Origin: Mycobacterium sp. URHB0044
GTDB taxonomy: Bacteria > Actinomycetota > Actinomycetes > Mycobacteriales > Mycobacteriaceae
NCBI RefSeq assembly: GCF_000620625.1
Contig: NZ_JIAW01000019.1
Span: 62,001 to 126,000, forward strand
Length of the DNA stretch: 64,000 nt
Direction of reading: 5' to 3'
Within the stretch, counting starts at the first letter, position 1. The number at the start of each line of letters is the position of its first letter. The position numbers and the translations under genes were made by a program. Under the pieces are notes generated by a model that did no database searches, was not told the origin of the DNA, and was given only the letters and a program-made list of their open reading frames with translations. Positions 50,692-59,756 of the stretch are shown here, piece by piece.

Positions 50692-51492
50692 CTAAAGAAC
50701 ATGCCGAGAGGCAGGACTGGGCCCTGACGGGATGTATTCCATCGCGACTTCACCTCGATACCCCCAGACGTCCAACAACTTCAAGTAACAATCGATGTCC
50801 AGCGTCCCAGTGCCTGGCTCATGTCGACCAGGGAAGTCGGCGACCTGGACGTGAACGATGCGGTTCACATGTCGACGAAGCACTGCTGCGACGTCCTCAC
50901 CGTTGGCGGCGAAGTGATACAGATCGGCCAACAGACCCACGGCCCCGTCACGGCCCGCGGCCGCCTCGACGTGCTCGATCACGTCGACCGCCTGTGCCGC
51001 GGTGACGATCGGGTAGTCCGTCGCGCCGCTGATCGGCTCCAGCATCGGGACGGCCCCAACCTCGAGGAGGCGATCACTGGCGAGGACGAGGTTCACCACG
51101 GCGGTGCGCAGGTGTTCGTCGTCGGTGCAACCGGCCTGGCGCACGCCGAAGGGAACGTTGCACCGCCGAATACCCAGTTGCTCGACGACGCCCGCCAAAA
51201 CCTCGGTGTGCTCGGCGAACTCGGCGGAACGCGCCGGGTGCGACGCCATACCGCGCCCACCGTCATCGCCGCCACCGAGGGTGAAGTTCATAGCGATTAC
51301 CTGCCCGCCAGAGCTTTTTACCGAGTCGACGAAACGGTCGACCTCACGATCCCCGGGCACCGTCGAGTCGAATGGCCACCAGAACTCCAGCTTGCGGTAG
51401 CCGTCGGCGACCGCCGCCTTCGCGCGGTCGAGCGGAGGTTCGTGGGCGTACAGCATCGTGCAGTTGGCGACGAAGTCGCTGCTGGACGGCAT
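50692..51492 (-). CDS. Xylose-isomerase-like TIM-barrel protein (hydroxypyruvate isomerase / Hyi-type)
   Basis: 266 residues of the AP-endonuclease-2/xylose isomerase TIM-barrel superfamily. N-terminal FVANCTMLYAHEPPLDRAKAAVADGYRKLEFWWPF and C-terminal RIVHVQVADFPGRHEPGTGTLD ... AMEYIPSG are the pattern of Hyi and OtnI-type isomerases acting on hydroxypyruvate or 2-oxo-tetronates. Metal-binding Glu/His/Asp residues lie in LADLYHFA and VQVADFPGRHE. ATG 51492 follows GAGAGGA. It lies 25 nt downstream of the metallo-hydrolase gene; likely an isomerase in sugar-acid breakdown. Confidence 0.85.
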   Translation of the reverse strand: MPSSSDFVANCTMLYAHEPPLDRAKAAVADGYRKLEFWWPFDSTVPGDREVDRFVDSVKSSGGQVIAMNFTLGGGDDGGRGMASHPARSAEFAEHTEVLAGVVEQLGIRRCNVPFGVRQAGCTDDEHLRTAVVNLVLASDRLLEVGAVPMLEPISGATDYPIVTAAQAVDVIEHVEAAAGRDGAVGLLADLYHFAANGEDVAAVLRRHVNRIVHVQVADFPGRHEPGTGTLDIDCYLKLLDVWGYRGEVAMEYIPSGPSPASRHVL

Positions 51493-51517
51493 GGGCACAT
51501 TCCTCTCTGGCGGACGG

Positions 51518-52291
51518 TCACGCGATCCGCGCAACGATTCCGTTCTCGACCGGAAATCGATGCATCACCGCCGGATCATGGCCGGGGACGATCTCGGCGT
51601 CGTCGCTGCGCATCTTGAGCCACTTCAGCCCGGCATACATGTCGGGCAGGCTGGACGCGATGTGGAAGGGCCGCTCCTTCTCGAACTCCTCGTACGTGTG
51701 GGAGGCGTCCGAGGCGAGCACGACGGGTCGGCCTGCCGTCTGAACCTCGACGACGATCTGGCCCGGCGTGTGCCCGTTGACTGCGCGGAATGAAACCCCG
51801 GGGATATGAGGGTCATCGTCGGGCACCAGGGTGAGTCGGGCTTCGGCCTGCGCCTTGCGCACGACGTCCACCTCGTCGGCTTCGACCGCCGTGCAGAAGA
51901 TCGGCTGTTCGGCGATCTCGCCCGTCCAGAAGTCGAACTCCGTACTGCCGGCGATGACCTGACTCTCCGGAAACAGGTCCAGATTTCCGATGTGGTCGTA
52001 GTGGAAGTGCGTCAGCACCACGTGCGACACCTGCGCGGGCTCCACGCCTGCCGACCGCAGCGCCTGGGGAACCGGTGTCACCAGTTCGCGCCCCCGACGT
52101 CGAGCCACCTCCGGGCGGAAACCCGTGTCCACGACGATGGTTCGCGCGTCGTTGCGAACCACCCAGAAGTAGTAGTCGATCTGCACCGGCTCGTCGGCTT
52201 CCCGATAGACGTCGAACGAGTGGTAGATCGTCCGCTTCGTCGTGTGCCAGACGCCGTAGCGGACGGCAAGCACTTCGTATCGGTCGCTCAT
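51518..52291 (-). CDS. Metallo-beta-lactamase-fold hydrolase (lactonase-like)
   Basis: 257 residues. The zinc motif HxHxDH is exact in LTHFHYDHIGN, with further ligands in VNGHTPGQ, LASDASH and IVPGHDP. This arrangement is that of the AHL-lactonase-like branch (AttM/AiiB), which opens lactones. In a sugar-acid cluster a role in opening an aldonolactone is attractive, but quorum-signal lactone or thioester hydrolysis cannot be excluded. The start overlaps the stop of the upstream transporter gene by 4 nt. Confidence 0.87.
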   Translation of the reverse strand: MSDRYEVLAVRYGVWHTTKRTIYHSFDVYREADEPVQIDYYFWVVRNDARTIVVDTGFRPEVARRRGRELVTPVPQALRSAGVEPAQVSHVVLTHFHYDHIGNLDLFPESQVIAGSTEFDFWTGEIAEQPIFCTAVEADEVDVVRKAQAEARLTLVPDDDPHIPGVSFRAVNGHTPGQIVVEVQTAGRPVVLASDASHTYEEFEKERPFHIASSLPDMYAGLKWLKMRSDDAEIVPGHDPAVMHRFPVENGIVARIA

Positions 52292-53619
52292 GCCGTCTTC
52301 TCCTTGAGGGCGGGCTCGTCGACCCTTTCGGCCTCGTCGGCGTCTTCGTCCGCGGGCGGACGCCGTGACCAGTAGTTGGCCAGCAGTGAGCCGGTGATGT
52401 TGCCGAGCGGGCTGAAGACCGCCGCGGCGAGTCCCGCGGTGCCGATCATGTTCATCGAGGCCGCCAATCCCGTTGCCATGCCCCCGTTCTGCATGCCGAC
52501 CTCGAACGTCACCGATCGGGCGTCGCGTTGATTGAGCCCACACAGCCGACTGCCCCAGTAGCCGAACAGGTAACCGGTCAGGTTGTGGACGATGCCCACT
52601 GCGAGGAGGATCAGCCCGACGTCGAGCAGGGCATCACGGCCCGCCGCGGTCGTGATGGTGTTGTAGTACATGATCCCGAACATCGATGCATACGGCATCG
52701 CGGTTTCGATCGCGGACAGCGAACCGGTGACGGCCAGGTGGTAGAGCCGCGCGATGACGATTGCTGCGGCGACGTAGCACAGTGATTGGAACACGCCGAG
52801 CTGCGTCGCGCTCAGATGCGCAGCGGCCCAGGACCACACCCCGAAGAGCAACGCGACGAGCCACAGACCGGCGATCACGGCAGCCACGTCGACCTTGCGA
52901 ATCGTGGCCGGGGTCGCGTGGCGCAGGTAGTCCACCAGTAATGCCGCGGCGACGGGGACCAGGGTGATCCGGATGACGTCGAACATCATCGCGACGAAGC
53001 TGACGTTGACGATCGTGCCGCCGAACACCTTCATCAGCAGTGGCGTCATCAGGGGCGAAAGGATGGTCGAGAAGGCGGTAATCGTCACGGCCAGAGCGAT
53101 GTTGGCCTTGGCGAGCAGGCTCATCACATTGGAGGCCAACCCGCTCGAGACGCAGCCGTACAGGATGACGCCCAAGCCGATCTCCGGAGGCAGGTCGGTG
53201 AAGTGCACCAGCACCACCGCCGCGACCGGCATCACCGAATAGTGACCGACCAGTCCGACCAGGACACCGCGGGGGTGGCGTGCGACGCCGCGGAAATCGG
53301 ACAGGTGCATTTGCGTGGCCATCCCGAACATCACCAGCTGGATGATTGTCGTCATCAGGAACTTGCCGCTCAAGTTGACTCCGCCCCAGCTGTGGAACGC
53401 CTGCGGGAACAGCAGCGCCGCCACGACGCAGGCCACGATCCAGCCGGTGTACTGGTAGCTCTTGAGAGATTCGAGGGCGCCGATGCCGATCGCGGCACCG
53501 AAGACCGCGACCAGGACGGCGGGTTGCCAGATGCCCGCCGAGCCGATCACCAGTCCGAAGATCACCGCCACGACCGCCAGACCCGAAAGGCCAAGACACA
53601 CTTTCCGTACCATCAACAT
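52288..53619 (-). CDS. Bile acid:sodium symporter (BASS/SBF) family transporter
   Basis: A 443-residue membrane protein with about ten hydrophobic segments. The BASS family is recognised from YGCVSSGLASNVMSLLAKAN and the later crossover EVGMQNGGMATGLAASM. BASS proteins import organic anions with sodium. ATG 53619 (MLMVRK) follows GGAG. It lies in the island's leftward operon between a GntP permease and a metallo-hydrolase; the cargo is presumably an organic acid related to the pathway. Confidence 0.88.
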   Translation of the reverse strand: MLMVRKVCLGLSGLAVVAVIFGLVIGSAGIWQPAVLVAVFGAAIGIGALESLKSYQYTGWIVACVVAALLFPQAFHSWGGVNLSGKFLMTTIIQLVMFGMATQMHLSDFRGVARHPRGVLVGLVGHYSVMPVAAVVLVHFTDLPPEIGLGVILYGCVSSGLASNVMSLLAKANIALAVTITAFSTILSPLMTPLLMKVFGGTIVNVSFVAMMFDVIRITLVPVAAALLVDYLRHATPATIRKVDVAAVIAGLWLVALLFGVWSWAAAHLSATQLGVFQSLCYVAAAIVIARLYHLAVTGSLSAIETAMPYASMFGIMYYNTITTAAGRDALLDVGLILLAVGIVHNLTGYLFGYWGSRLCGLNQRDARSVTFEVGMQNGGMATGLAASMNMIGTAGLAAAVFSPLGNITGSLLANYWSRRPPADEDADEAERVDEPALKEKTA

Positions 53620-53648
53620 GTCGTCTCCGTTTCTTGATTCTGGGTGAC

Positions 53649-55112
53649 TCAGAGGAAAGCGCCGAGTAGCAGTACGCCGATACCTGCGACCACTGACACC
53701 GTGCAGTCCATGACCGTCCAGGTGCGGAAGGTGTCCTTCACGCTCAGGTTCAGGAATTCCTTGACCATCCAGAACCCGGCGTCGTTGACGTGGGACATGA
53801 AGCGCGACCCTGCGCCGATGGCCAAAGCCATCAGAGCTGCCTGGTTGGGACTCATGCCGGCCGCCAGCGGGGCGAGCAGGCCCGCCGTAGTGACGATGGC
53901 GACCGTCCCAGAGCCGACGGCGATGCGGATCAGGGCGGCTAGCAGCCAGCCCAGCATCAGGGTGGGCATGCCGAGACCGTGGGCAAGGTCGGCAATAACG
54001 TCGCCCACTCCCGTGGCGACGAGCGTGGACTTGAAGCCGCCGCCCGCGCCGACGACGAGAATGATGCCTGCGACCAGCGGAAGCCCGGAGCCCATTACGG
54101 AACCGACTCTGGACTTGCCCATGCCAACGCCGAGCCCGAAGGTGAACATCGCCAGGACGCATCCTGCGAACAGCGCCACCGTCGGCTCGCCGATCAGTTC
54201 GGCGGCGTGACGAATCAAATCACCCTCCGGCAGAGCCATTTCCGCGATTGCGCGGATCAGCATCAGCACCACCGGAAGGAGCATCGTGACCGCGGTCGCC
54301 GTAATGCTCGGCGTCTTAAGGGTGGGCTTCGGAGCCACTATGGTCGGGGCGCCCCCAGCCCGGGGAGTTTTGGCGTCCCGCGTCTCGTCTTTGGATCGCG
54401 AATCCTCGCCGAAAAGCAAGGTTTTGACGTCCGGCGATGGCACCCAGCGGGTGAGTAGATTACCCAGCAGAGGACCACCGAGGATCACCGTGGGGATGGC
54501 GACGACGATGCCGAACAGCAGGGTTCGGCCCAGGTCGGCGTTGAACGCGGATACCGCCAGCAGCGGACCGGGGTGTGGTGGCAGGAATCCGTTCAGAAGT
54601 GACAGTGACGCGAGAGCGGGCATCGCGACCTTGAGAAGCGGTAATCCGGTGCGCCGCACCACCAGGACGATGATCGGAAAGATCAGTACCAGAGCCACTT
54701 CGAAGAACAGCGGCAAGCCGATGAGGAAGGCGATACCCCCCATCGCCCACGGGATGGCCCGGTCCGGTACGGCATGCACGAATCGGTCGACGAGGTTGGT
54801 CGCCGCACCGGAGACGTTGAGCAACTGGCCGAACATCGCGCCGAGGGCGATCAGCAGTCCGGCGTCGCCGATGGTGCCGCCGAGTCCGTCGGTGAAGCTC
54901 TCGATCGTCGCACCGGCACCGAGTCCGGAGGCGATGCCGAGGAAGGCGGCACCGGCGATCAGTGCGATCAGTGGATGCAGCTTGGCCCACGCAATGAGCA
55001 CGATGATGAGCACGACGCTGCCGATGGTGAGGCCGAGCAGAAGGTCGTCGCCGACCGTGGCCGTCGGATTCCCATCGGCCGCCAACAGTACGGCCATGCT
55101 CAGCTCGGTCAT
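53649..55112 (-). CDS. GntP family gluconate/organic acid permease
   Basis: 487 residues, about twelve membrane segments. The signature stretches ALIAGAAFLGIASGLGAG, FIVIGLPLFFEVALVLIFPI-like PLFFEVALVLIFPIIV and GFLPPHPGPLLAV are those of GntP proton symporters for gluconate and related sugar or hydroxy acids. The start overlaps the stop of the upstream dehydrogenase gene by 4 nt. It is the second transporter of the cluster and the best clue that a sugar acid is the substrate. Confidence 0.93.
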   Translation of the reverse strand: MTELSMAVLLAADGNPTATVGDDLLLGLTIGSVVLIIVLIAWAKLHPLIALIAGAAFLGIASGLGAGATIESFTDGLGGTIGDAGLLIALGAMFGQLLNVSGAATNLVDRFVHAVPDRAIPWAMGGIAFLIGLPLFFEVALVLIFPIIVLVVRRTGLPLLKVAMPALASLSLLNGFLPPHPGPLLAVSAFNADLGRTLLFGIVVAIPTVILGGPLLGNLLTRWVPSPDVKTLLFGEDSRSKDETRDAKTPRAGGAPTIVAPKPTLKTPSITATAVTMLLPVVLMLIRAIAEMALPEGDLIRHAAELIGEPTVALFAGCVLAMFTFGLGVGMGKSRVGSVMGSGLPLVAGIILVVGAGGGFKSTLVATGVGDVIADLAHGLGMPTLMLGWLLAALIRIAVGSGTVAIVTTAGLLAPLAAGMSPNQAALMALAIGAGSRFMSHVNDAGFWMVKEFLNLSVKDTFRTWTVMDCTVSVVAGIGVLLLGAFL

Positions 55113-56212
55113 ACCACGACGTCCGTGGCGACGTTGGCGACTTCGGCTGCCACGGCATCACCGAATTGCGAACAGCTCAGCGTGCCACCGAGATCGGCGG
55201 TGAGTCCACCGCCAGCCATGGTGGCCACGACCGCCCGTTCGATGACGTCCGCGGCTGTGCGCAGCGCGTCGTCATCACGGCGCTCGGCCAGCCAATCGAG
55301 CATCATGCGGGCCGACACGATGGTGGCAACCGGATTGGCGACGTCCTGGCCGGCGATGTCGGGAGCGGACCCGTGCGCGGGCTGGAACATGGCGTGGTCG
55401 TCTCCGATGTCACCCGATGGTGCAAGGCCGAGACCGCCGACCAGCGCGGCGGCAAGGTCGGAGAGGATGTCGCCGAACATGTTCTCGGCGAGCAGCACGT
55501 CGTAGCGCTCCGGGTGCAGCACCAGGTTCATCGAGAACGAGTCGACGAGAGCGTGTTCCGTTGTCAGGTCAGGGAATTCGGCCGCCGTCTCGTCGAACAC
55601 CTTGCGGAAGAAGTGCAGCGACCGGAAGATATTGGCCTTGTCGACACAGGTCACTAGCCGCTTGCCGTCGCTGGGGCGGCCATCGCGTGTCCGGGCCAGC
55701 CCCAGCGCGTACCGGCTGATCCGCTCAGTGCCCTTGCGGGTAATGATCATCGTGTCCGCGTAGACGTCGTCACCGACCTGTGCGCCGCCGCCGAAGGAGG
55801 CGAACAAACCCTCGGTACTCTCTCTGACCATGACGAGGTCCACGTCGGCCCCGGGCTGGAGTCCGCGCGACCCCGGATAGGTCTTGATCGGGCGGATGCC
55901 CGCGTAGAGGTCAAACGCCTTGCGCGCGTTCACGATGAAGTGGCCCTGTACCTCGGTGCCGTCGGGCATCCGGATGTCGGGATGGCCCATCGATCCCATC
56001 AAGATGGCGTCGGCACGACGCATGGTGTCCCAGGTGCTCGCGGGCGCGACCTCCAGGGTGCGCACGTAGTAGTCGGCGCCGCCGTCGAGGTAGTCGAGAT
56101 CGAAGTCAACGCCGGGCACGGCCCGTGCCGCCGCCTCGAGGACCTTGGTCGCCTGGTTGACGATCTCGGGTCCGATGCCGTCTCCGCGAAGAACTGCAAT
56201 GTGATAAATCAC
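55109..56212 (-). CDS. Isocitrate/isopropylmalate-type dehydrogenase (tartrate/D-malate DH-like)
   Basis: A 367-residue beta-decarboxylating or hydroxyacid dehydrogenase. LRGDGIGPEIVNQ starts the fold; the catalytic tyrosine segment is RKGTERISRYA, lysine lies in CVDKANIFRS, and the metal-binding aspartates in LLAENMFGDILSDLAA. HGSAPDIAGQ is the adenosine-binding loop. No leuC/leuD adjoins, so leucine synthesis is unlikely. A role on a 2-hydroxyacid such as tartrate, D-malate or a sugar-derived acid fits the transporter context. GTG 56212 is chosen as the first codon of the family sequence. First gene of the leftward island operon. Confidence 0.85.
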   Translation of the reverse strand: MIYHIAVLRGDGIGPEIVNQATKVLEAAARAVPGVDFDLDYLDGGADYYVRTLEVAPASTWDTMRRADAILMGSMGHPDIRMPDGTEVQGHFIVNARKAFDLYAGIRPIKTYPGSRGLQPGADVDLVMVRESTEGLFASFGGGAQVGDDVYADTMIITRKGTERISRYALGLARTRDGRPSDGKRLVTCVDKANIFRSLHFFRKVFDETAAEFPDLTTEHALVDSFSMNLVLHPERYDVLLAENMFGDILSDLAAALVGGLGLAPSGDIGDDHAMFQPAHGSAPDIAGQDVANPVATIVSARMMLDWLAERRDDDALRTAADVIERAVVATMAGGGLTADLGGTLSCSQFGDAVAAEVANVATDVVV

Positions 56213-56477
56213 CGATGTTTCCCGTTCTGGGCAGTGCCGCCCGTCTAATCCATGAACTGGGTTCCCCACGGAGCTCATGATTCGGATAGCAATGTGTTGT
56301 GTCGTATACCGAAGTATTTGTTCGACTCCGCATACGATAAAGTGATCCACATCTCACAGTCAAGTCCACATGAAATCGCCTTACTACCTCCGCGCTGGTA
56401 GTTGACAGCTCCGAGCACATTGGCTTACGTTCATCAGCGAAGCAATAATTCGCAGTACGAATTTTGGGAGCCCGCTG
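56213..56477. promoter_or_regulatory. Divergent control region of the island catabolic cluster
   Basis: 265 AT-rich nucleotides between the leftward dehydrogenase operon and the rightward IclR operon. TTGACA (56402-56407), an 18-nt spacer and TACGTT (56426-56431) form a near-consensus sigmaA promoter for the IclR gene. AATTCGCAGTACGAATT (56447-56463) is a perfect 6-bp-arm palindrome between that promoter and the IclR start. Spaced arms TCGTAT (56302-56307) and ATACGA (56332-56337) are candidates for a leftward operator. Confidence 0.6.
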
Positions 56478-57287
56478 ATGACGAATACAGACAGTGGCGC
56501 GGTCGACGATGGCGGCTCGGCGCGACGCGACCGGGAGGTCGCCTCGGTGTCCAACGCAATGCGCCTGATCGAGGTGCTGGGCCGCGTGGACGCCTCCGGT
56601 GTCAGTGAACTGGCGCGCGAGTTGGAGCTCTCGAAGCCTGCCGTCGACCGGTTACTCAGCACGCTGATGAGCGGCGGCTACGTCGAGCACGTCGCAGAGG
56701 GGCGCAAATACCGACTCACCATGAAGCTGGTTGCGGTGGCCAACTCGATCAAGGACCGCACGGGACTCATCGATCTGGCCAGGCCAAAGCTTCTCGAGCT
56801 TGCCGAGATGTTCCACGAGACCGTCAACCTCGGGACCCTGCACCGCGGCTCGATCGTCTACGCCGACAGCATCGCCTCCCGCCAAATGTTCCGCATCGAA
56901 CCGATGCCCGGCTCCGAACATCCCGCCTATTGCACGGCTATGGGCAAGGTCGTGCTGGCGTTCTCGCCACCGGACCAGCTGGACAACTACCTGCGCGACT
57001 TTCGGCCGGTGCCCTACACGCGGTTCACCGCGACCACCACTGGCGAGTTGCGCGAGCGCATCGAGAAGGCACGCATCGACGGATACGCCTTCGACGACGG
57101 TGAACTCGTCGAAGAGGTGTGCTGTGTCGCGGCGCCCGTACTCGATCCGCATGGCCGGGCCGTGGCGGCCATCTCCATCACCACGATCCGCAGCACGTTC
57201 ACGAAATCCCGGGACCAGATCACCAAAGCCGTGGTGGAGGCGGCCCGTCAGGTCAGTGATTCCTTGGCGTTGGCGGAGTCGCGGTGA
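56478..57287 (+). CDS. IclR family transcriptional regulator
   Basis: A 269-residue regulator. The winged helix is at about 20-85 (VSNAMRLIEVLGRVDASGVSELARELELSKPAVDRLLSTLMSGGYVEH). The effector domain follows, with PAYCTAMGKVVLAFSP and EEVCCVAAPVLDPHGRAVAAISI, the standard IclR ligand-pocket signatures. IclR proteins control catabolic operons in response to small acids. It leads the rightward operon (GTGA overlap with the dehydratase) and is divergent from the transporter/dehydrogenase operon, so it probably controls both. Confidence 0.92.
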   Translation: MTNTDSGAVDDGGSARRDREVASVSNAMRLIEVLGRVDASGVSELARELELSKPAVDRLLSTLMSGGYVEHVAEGRKYRLTMKLVAVANSIKDRTGLIDLARPKLLELAEMFHETVNLGTLHRGSIVYADSIASRQMFRIEPMPGSEHPAYCTAMGKVVLAFSPPDQLDNYLRDFRPVPYTRFTATTTGELRERIEKARIDGYAFDDGELVEEVCCVAAPVLDPHGRAVAAISITTIRSTFTKSRDQITKAVVEAARQVSDSLALAESR

Positions 57288-58996
57288 GCCGATCACAGAC
57301 CTGGTTCGGCGGCCTCGACAAGATCGGGTTCTTTCATCGCTCCGGCATCAAGGCAATGGGCGTGCCCAATCGGATGTTCGATGGGAGGCCGGTGATCGGG
57401 ATCTGCAATACGTGGTCGCAGCTGACGCCGTGCAACGCACATTTCCGTGAGCTCGCCGAACACGTCGCGCGCGGGGTGTACGAAGCCGGGGGCTTTCCGC
57501 TGGAGTTCCCCGTCACGTCGATGGGCGAGACGCTGATGCGTCCCTCCACCATGCTGTACCGCAACCTTGTCAGCATGGACGTCGAAGAGACGTTGCGCGC
57601 CAACCCACTTGACGGTGTCGTACTGCTGTGTGGTTGCGACAAGACGACGCCCGCGTTGCTGATGGGTGCCGCCAGCGTCGACCTTCCGACGATCGTGCTG
57701 TCCGGCGGTCCGACCCTGCCGGGACGCCGTCGGGGAATGCCGTTGCCGTCGGGTACGGGCACCTACGCCATGTACGACCAGGTGCGCGCAGGCACCATGT
57801 CCACTGACGAGTTCGTCGCGGCAGAAGCCTGCATGTGGCGCTCCAACGGGCACTGCAACACCATGGGAACGGCATCGACGATGGCTTCTCTGGTTGAGGC
57901 CATGGGCTTGAGCCTGACCGACAACGCCGCCATACCCGCGGTCGATGCGAGGCGCAAGGTGCTGGCCCAGGACACCGGTGTGCGTGCCGTCCAGCTCGTG
58001 CGCGAGAACGTGACGATGTCACATATCCTTACTCGGGAGGCGTTCGAGAACGCGATCCGAGTCAATGCCGCGATCGGCGGTTCGACCAACGCCGTCGTGC
58101 ACCTACTCGCCCTGGCCGGGCGCATCGAAGTGCCGTTGAGTCTGGATGACTTCGACAGCGTGGCCGCAGGCACGCCGCTGATCGTGGACCTGGTGCCGTC
58201 TGGCAAGTACCTGATGGACGAGTTCTTCGATGCCGGAGGACTGTCGGTGGTGATCGAAGAGCTGGGTGACCTGCTGCACCGCGACGCGCTCACCGTCACG
58301 GGAAAGACGTTGGAGGACAACGTCGAGGGTGTCACATCCTGGGGTTCGCCGGCGATCCGGACACGGGAGAATCCGCTGCAGCACGACGCCGGCATCGCCG
58401 TCTTGCACGGCAACCTGGCCCCTGACGGCGCCATCATCAAGCCGTCGGCCGCCACAGCCGAGTTGCTTGTTCACCGCGGGACGGCGGTGGTCTTCGAGGA
58501 CATCGACGATCTGAAGGCCCGGATCGACGACCCCGAGTTGCCCGTCGACAAGGACTCCGTCCTCGTGCTCAAGGGGGCGGGCCCACGCGGATATCCCGGT
58601 ATGCCGGAGATGGGCAACCTGCCGATACCCGCAAAGCTGTTGCGGCAAGGGGTGACTGACATGGTGCGCATTTCCGATGCCCGGATGAGCGGTACCGCGT
58701 TCGGTGCAGTGGTCCTGCACGTCGCTCCAGAGGCTGCGGCGGGTGGACCGCTGGCATACGTGCAGGACGGCGACGTGATCGAACTGGACGTGCCTGCGCG
58801 TCGACTGCATCTGGACATCGCCGAGGAGGAACTGGCCAGCCGTCGCGAGACCGCGCAGCTGTCCGGTGAGCGCAAGCGGATCGAAGGGGGCTACGTGCAG
58901 CTGTATCTCGAGCACGTCACCCAAGCCGACACCGGTGCTGACTTCGACTTCCTGCGCGGCAGGCGTGGCGCAGGGGTACCCCGTGCCAGCCACTGA
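57284..58996 (+). CDS. IlvD/EDD family sugar-acid dehydratase (pentonate dehydratase subgroup)
   Basis: A 570-residue Fe-S dehydratase. The cluster ligands C50 (LTPCNAHF), C118 (CGCDKTTPA) and C191 (GHCNTMGTASTM) are spaced exactly as in L-arabinonate dehydratase (C59/C127/C200, from memory). The segment GIKAMGVPNRMFDGRPVIGI also belongs to this sugar-acid subgroup rather than true dihydroxy-acid dehydratase for branched amino acids. Expected reaction: a 2,3-dihydroxy (sugar) acid to its 2-oxo-3-deoxy acid. Coupled to IclR (GTGA) and followed by an overlapping SDR. Exact substrate unknown. Confidence 0.88.
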   Translation: MSRSQTWFGGLDKIGFFHRSGIKAMGVPNRMFDGRPVIGICNTWSQLTPCNAHFRELAEHVARGVYEAGGFPLEFPVTSMGETLMRPSTMLYRNLVSMDVEETLRANPLDGVVLLCGCDKTTPALLMGAASVDLPTIVLSGGPTLPGRRRGMPLPSGTGTYAMYDQVRAGTMSTDEFVAAEACMWRSNGHCNTMGTASTMASLVEAMGLSLTDNAAIPAVDARRKVLAQDTGVRAVQLVRENVTMSHILTREAFENAIRVNAAIGGSTNAVVHLLALAGRIEVPLSLDDFDSVAAGTPLIVDLVPSGKYLMDEFFDAGGLSVVIEELGDLLHRDALTVTGKTLEDNVEGVTSWGSPAIRTRENPLQHDAGIAVLHGNLAPDGAIIKPSAATAELLVHRGTAVVFEDIDDLKARIDDPELPVDKDSVLVLKGAGPRGYPGMPEMGNLPIPAKLLRQGVTDMVRISDARMSGTAFGAVVLHVAPEAAAGGPLAYVQDGDVIELDVPARRLHLDIAEEELASRRETAQLSGERKRIEGGYVQLYLEHVTQADTGADFDFLRGRRGAGVPRASH

Positions 58997-59726
58997 CCGA
59001 CCCGTGTCGGTGATCACCGGGGGAGGCAGCGGTATCGGCCGCGCAGCCGGAATCGCCATGGCGAAGGCGGGACATCACGTGGTGTTCAGCGGAAGGAATA
59101 CCGAAAGATTGAATGAGAGCGTCGATCTGGCGGGTTCCGGCGAGGCAGTGGTGCTCGACGTCACCGACGAACAGGCGGTCGAGGCAGCCTTCGCCGACAT
59201 CGCGCGGCGAATCGGACGCCTCGACGTGTTGATCAACTCGGCCGGTGCGTTCGGCACGCAGAAACCAGTGACCGAGACCTCGCTGCAGGACTGGACGCAC
59301 ACCATGGACGTGAACGTCACGGGATCCTTCCTGTGCGCCAAGGCCGCGATGCGGATCATGGCGGCACAGGATCCGCGGGGCGGCCGCATCATCAACATTG
59401 GCTCGGTTTCGGCTCAGGTACCGAGGCCCCATGCCGTGCCCTATACGGCAAGCAAGTTCGCGATCACCGGCCTGACCCGGGCGTTGGTGCTGGAGGGACG
59501 CGACTGTGACGTCGCGGTCGGCCAGATCGACGTCGGCAATGCCGCCACCGCGATGACGGCGAGTTTCGGTTCCCTGCGGGCCGACGGCACCATCGAGTCG
59601 GAGCCGAAAATCGATGTTCGACATGTCGCTTCGACGATCGCGCACGTGGCAGCGCTGCCCACGGACGTCAGTGTCCCATTTCTCACCATCATGGCGACCC
59701 GCATGCCGTTGTTGGGCCGTGGCTGA
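58983..59726 (+). CDS. Short-chain dehydrogenase/reductase
   Basis: A 247-residue SDR. TGGGSGIGRA (about residues 11-20) binds the cofactor, NSAG replaces NNAG, the catalytic Ser is in NIGSVSA and Tyr/Lys in YTASK. Arg after beta-2 (FSGRNTE) suggests NADP(H). The GTG at 58983 overlaps the dehydratase end by 14 nt and has AGGGG 7 nt upstream. The C-terminus FLTIMATRMPLLGRG lacks the common VDGG ending. Within the operon it may oxidise the starting sugar/alcohol or reduce an intermediate. Confidence 0.87.
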   Translation: MPATDRPVSVITGGGSGIGRAAGIAMAKAGHHVVFSGRNTERLNESVDLAGSGEAVVLDVTDEQAVEAAFADIARRIGRLDVLINSAGAFGTQKPVTETSLQDWTHTMDVNVTGSFLCAKAAMRIMAAQDPRGGRIINIGSVSAQVPRPHAVPYTASKFAITGLTRALVLEGRDCDVAVGQIDVGNAATAMTASFGSLRADGTIESEPKIDVRHVASTIAHVAALPTDVSVPFLTIMATRMPLLGRG

Positions 59727-59756
59727 GATATCCGACCACAGTTGGGAGTTCAGGCA

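Noticed and set aside
50520..50753. Possible small gene or frameshifted tail reading KLAAWLVREIEESPVG
   Set aside because: The isomerase already ends normally in EYIPSG plus a short tail, and the small frame has no start with a ribosome site and no known family.
55109..56212. LeuB, 3-isopropylmalate dehydrogenase for leucine synthesis
   Set aside because: No leuC/leuD nearby, and the context is two organic-acid transporters with an IclR regulator; family membership kept, biosynthetic role dropped.
57284..58996. IlvD dihydroxy-acid dehydratase of branched-chain amino acid synthesis
   Set aside because: Cysteine spacing and N-terminal segment match the sugar-acid dehydratase subgroup, and the operon partners are an aldolase and acylating dehydrogenase.
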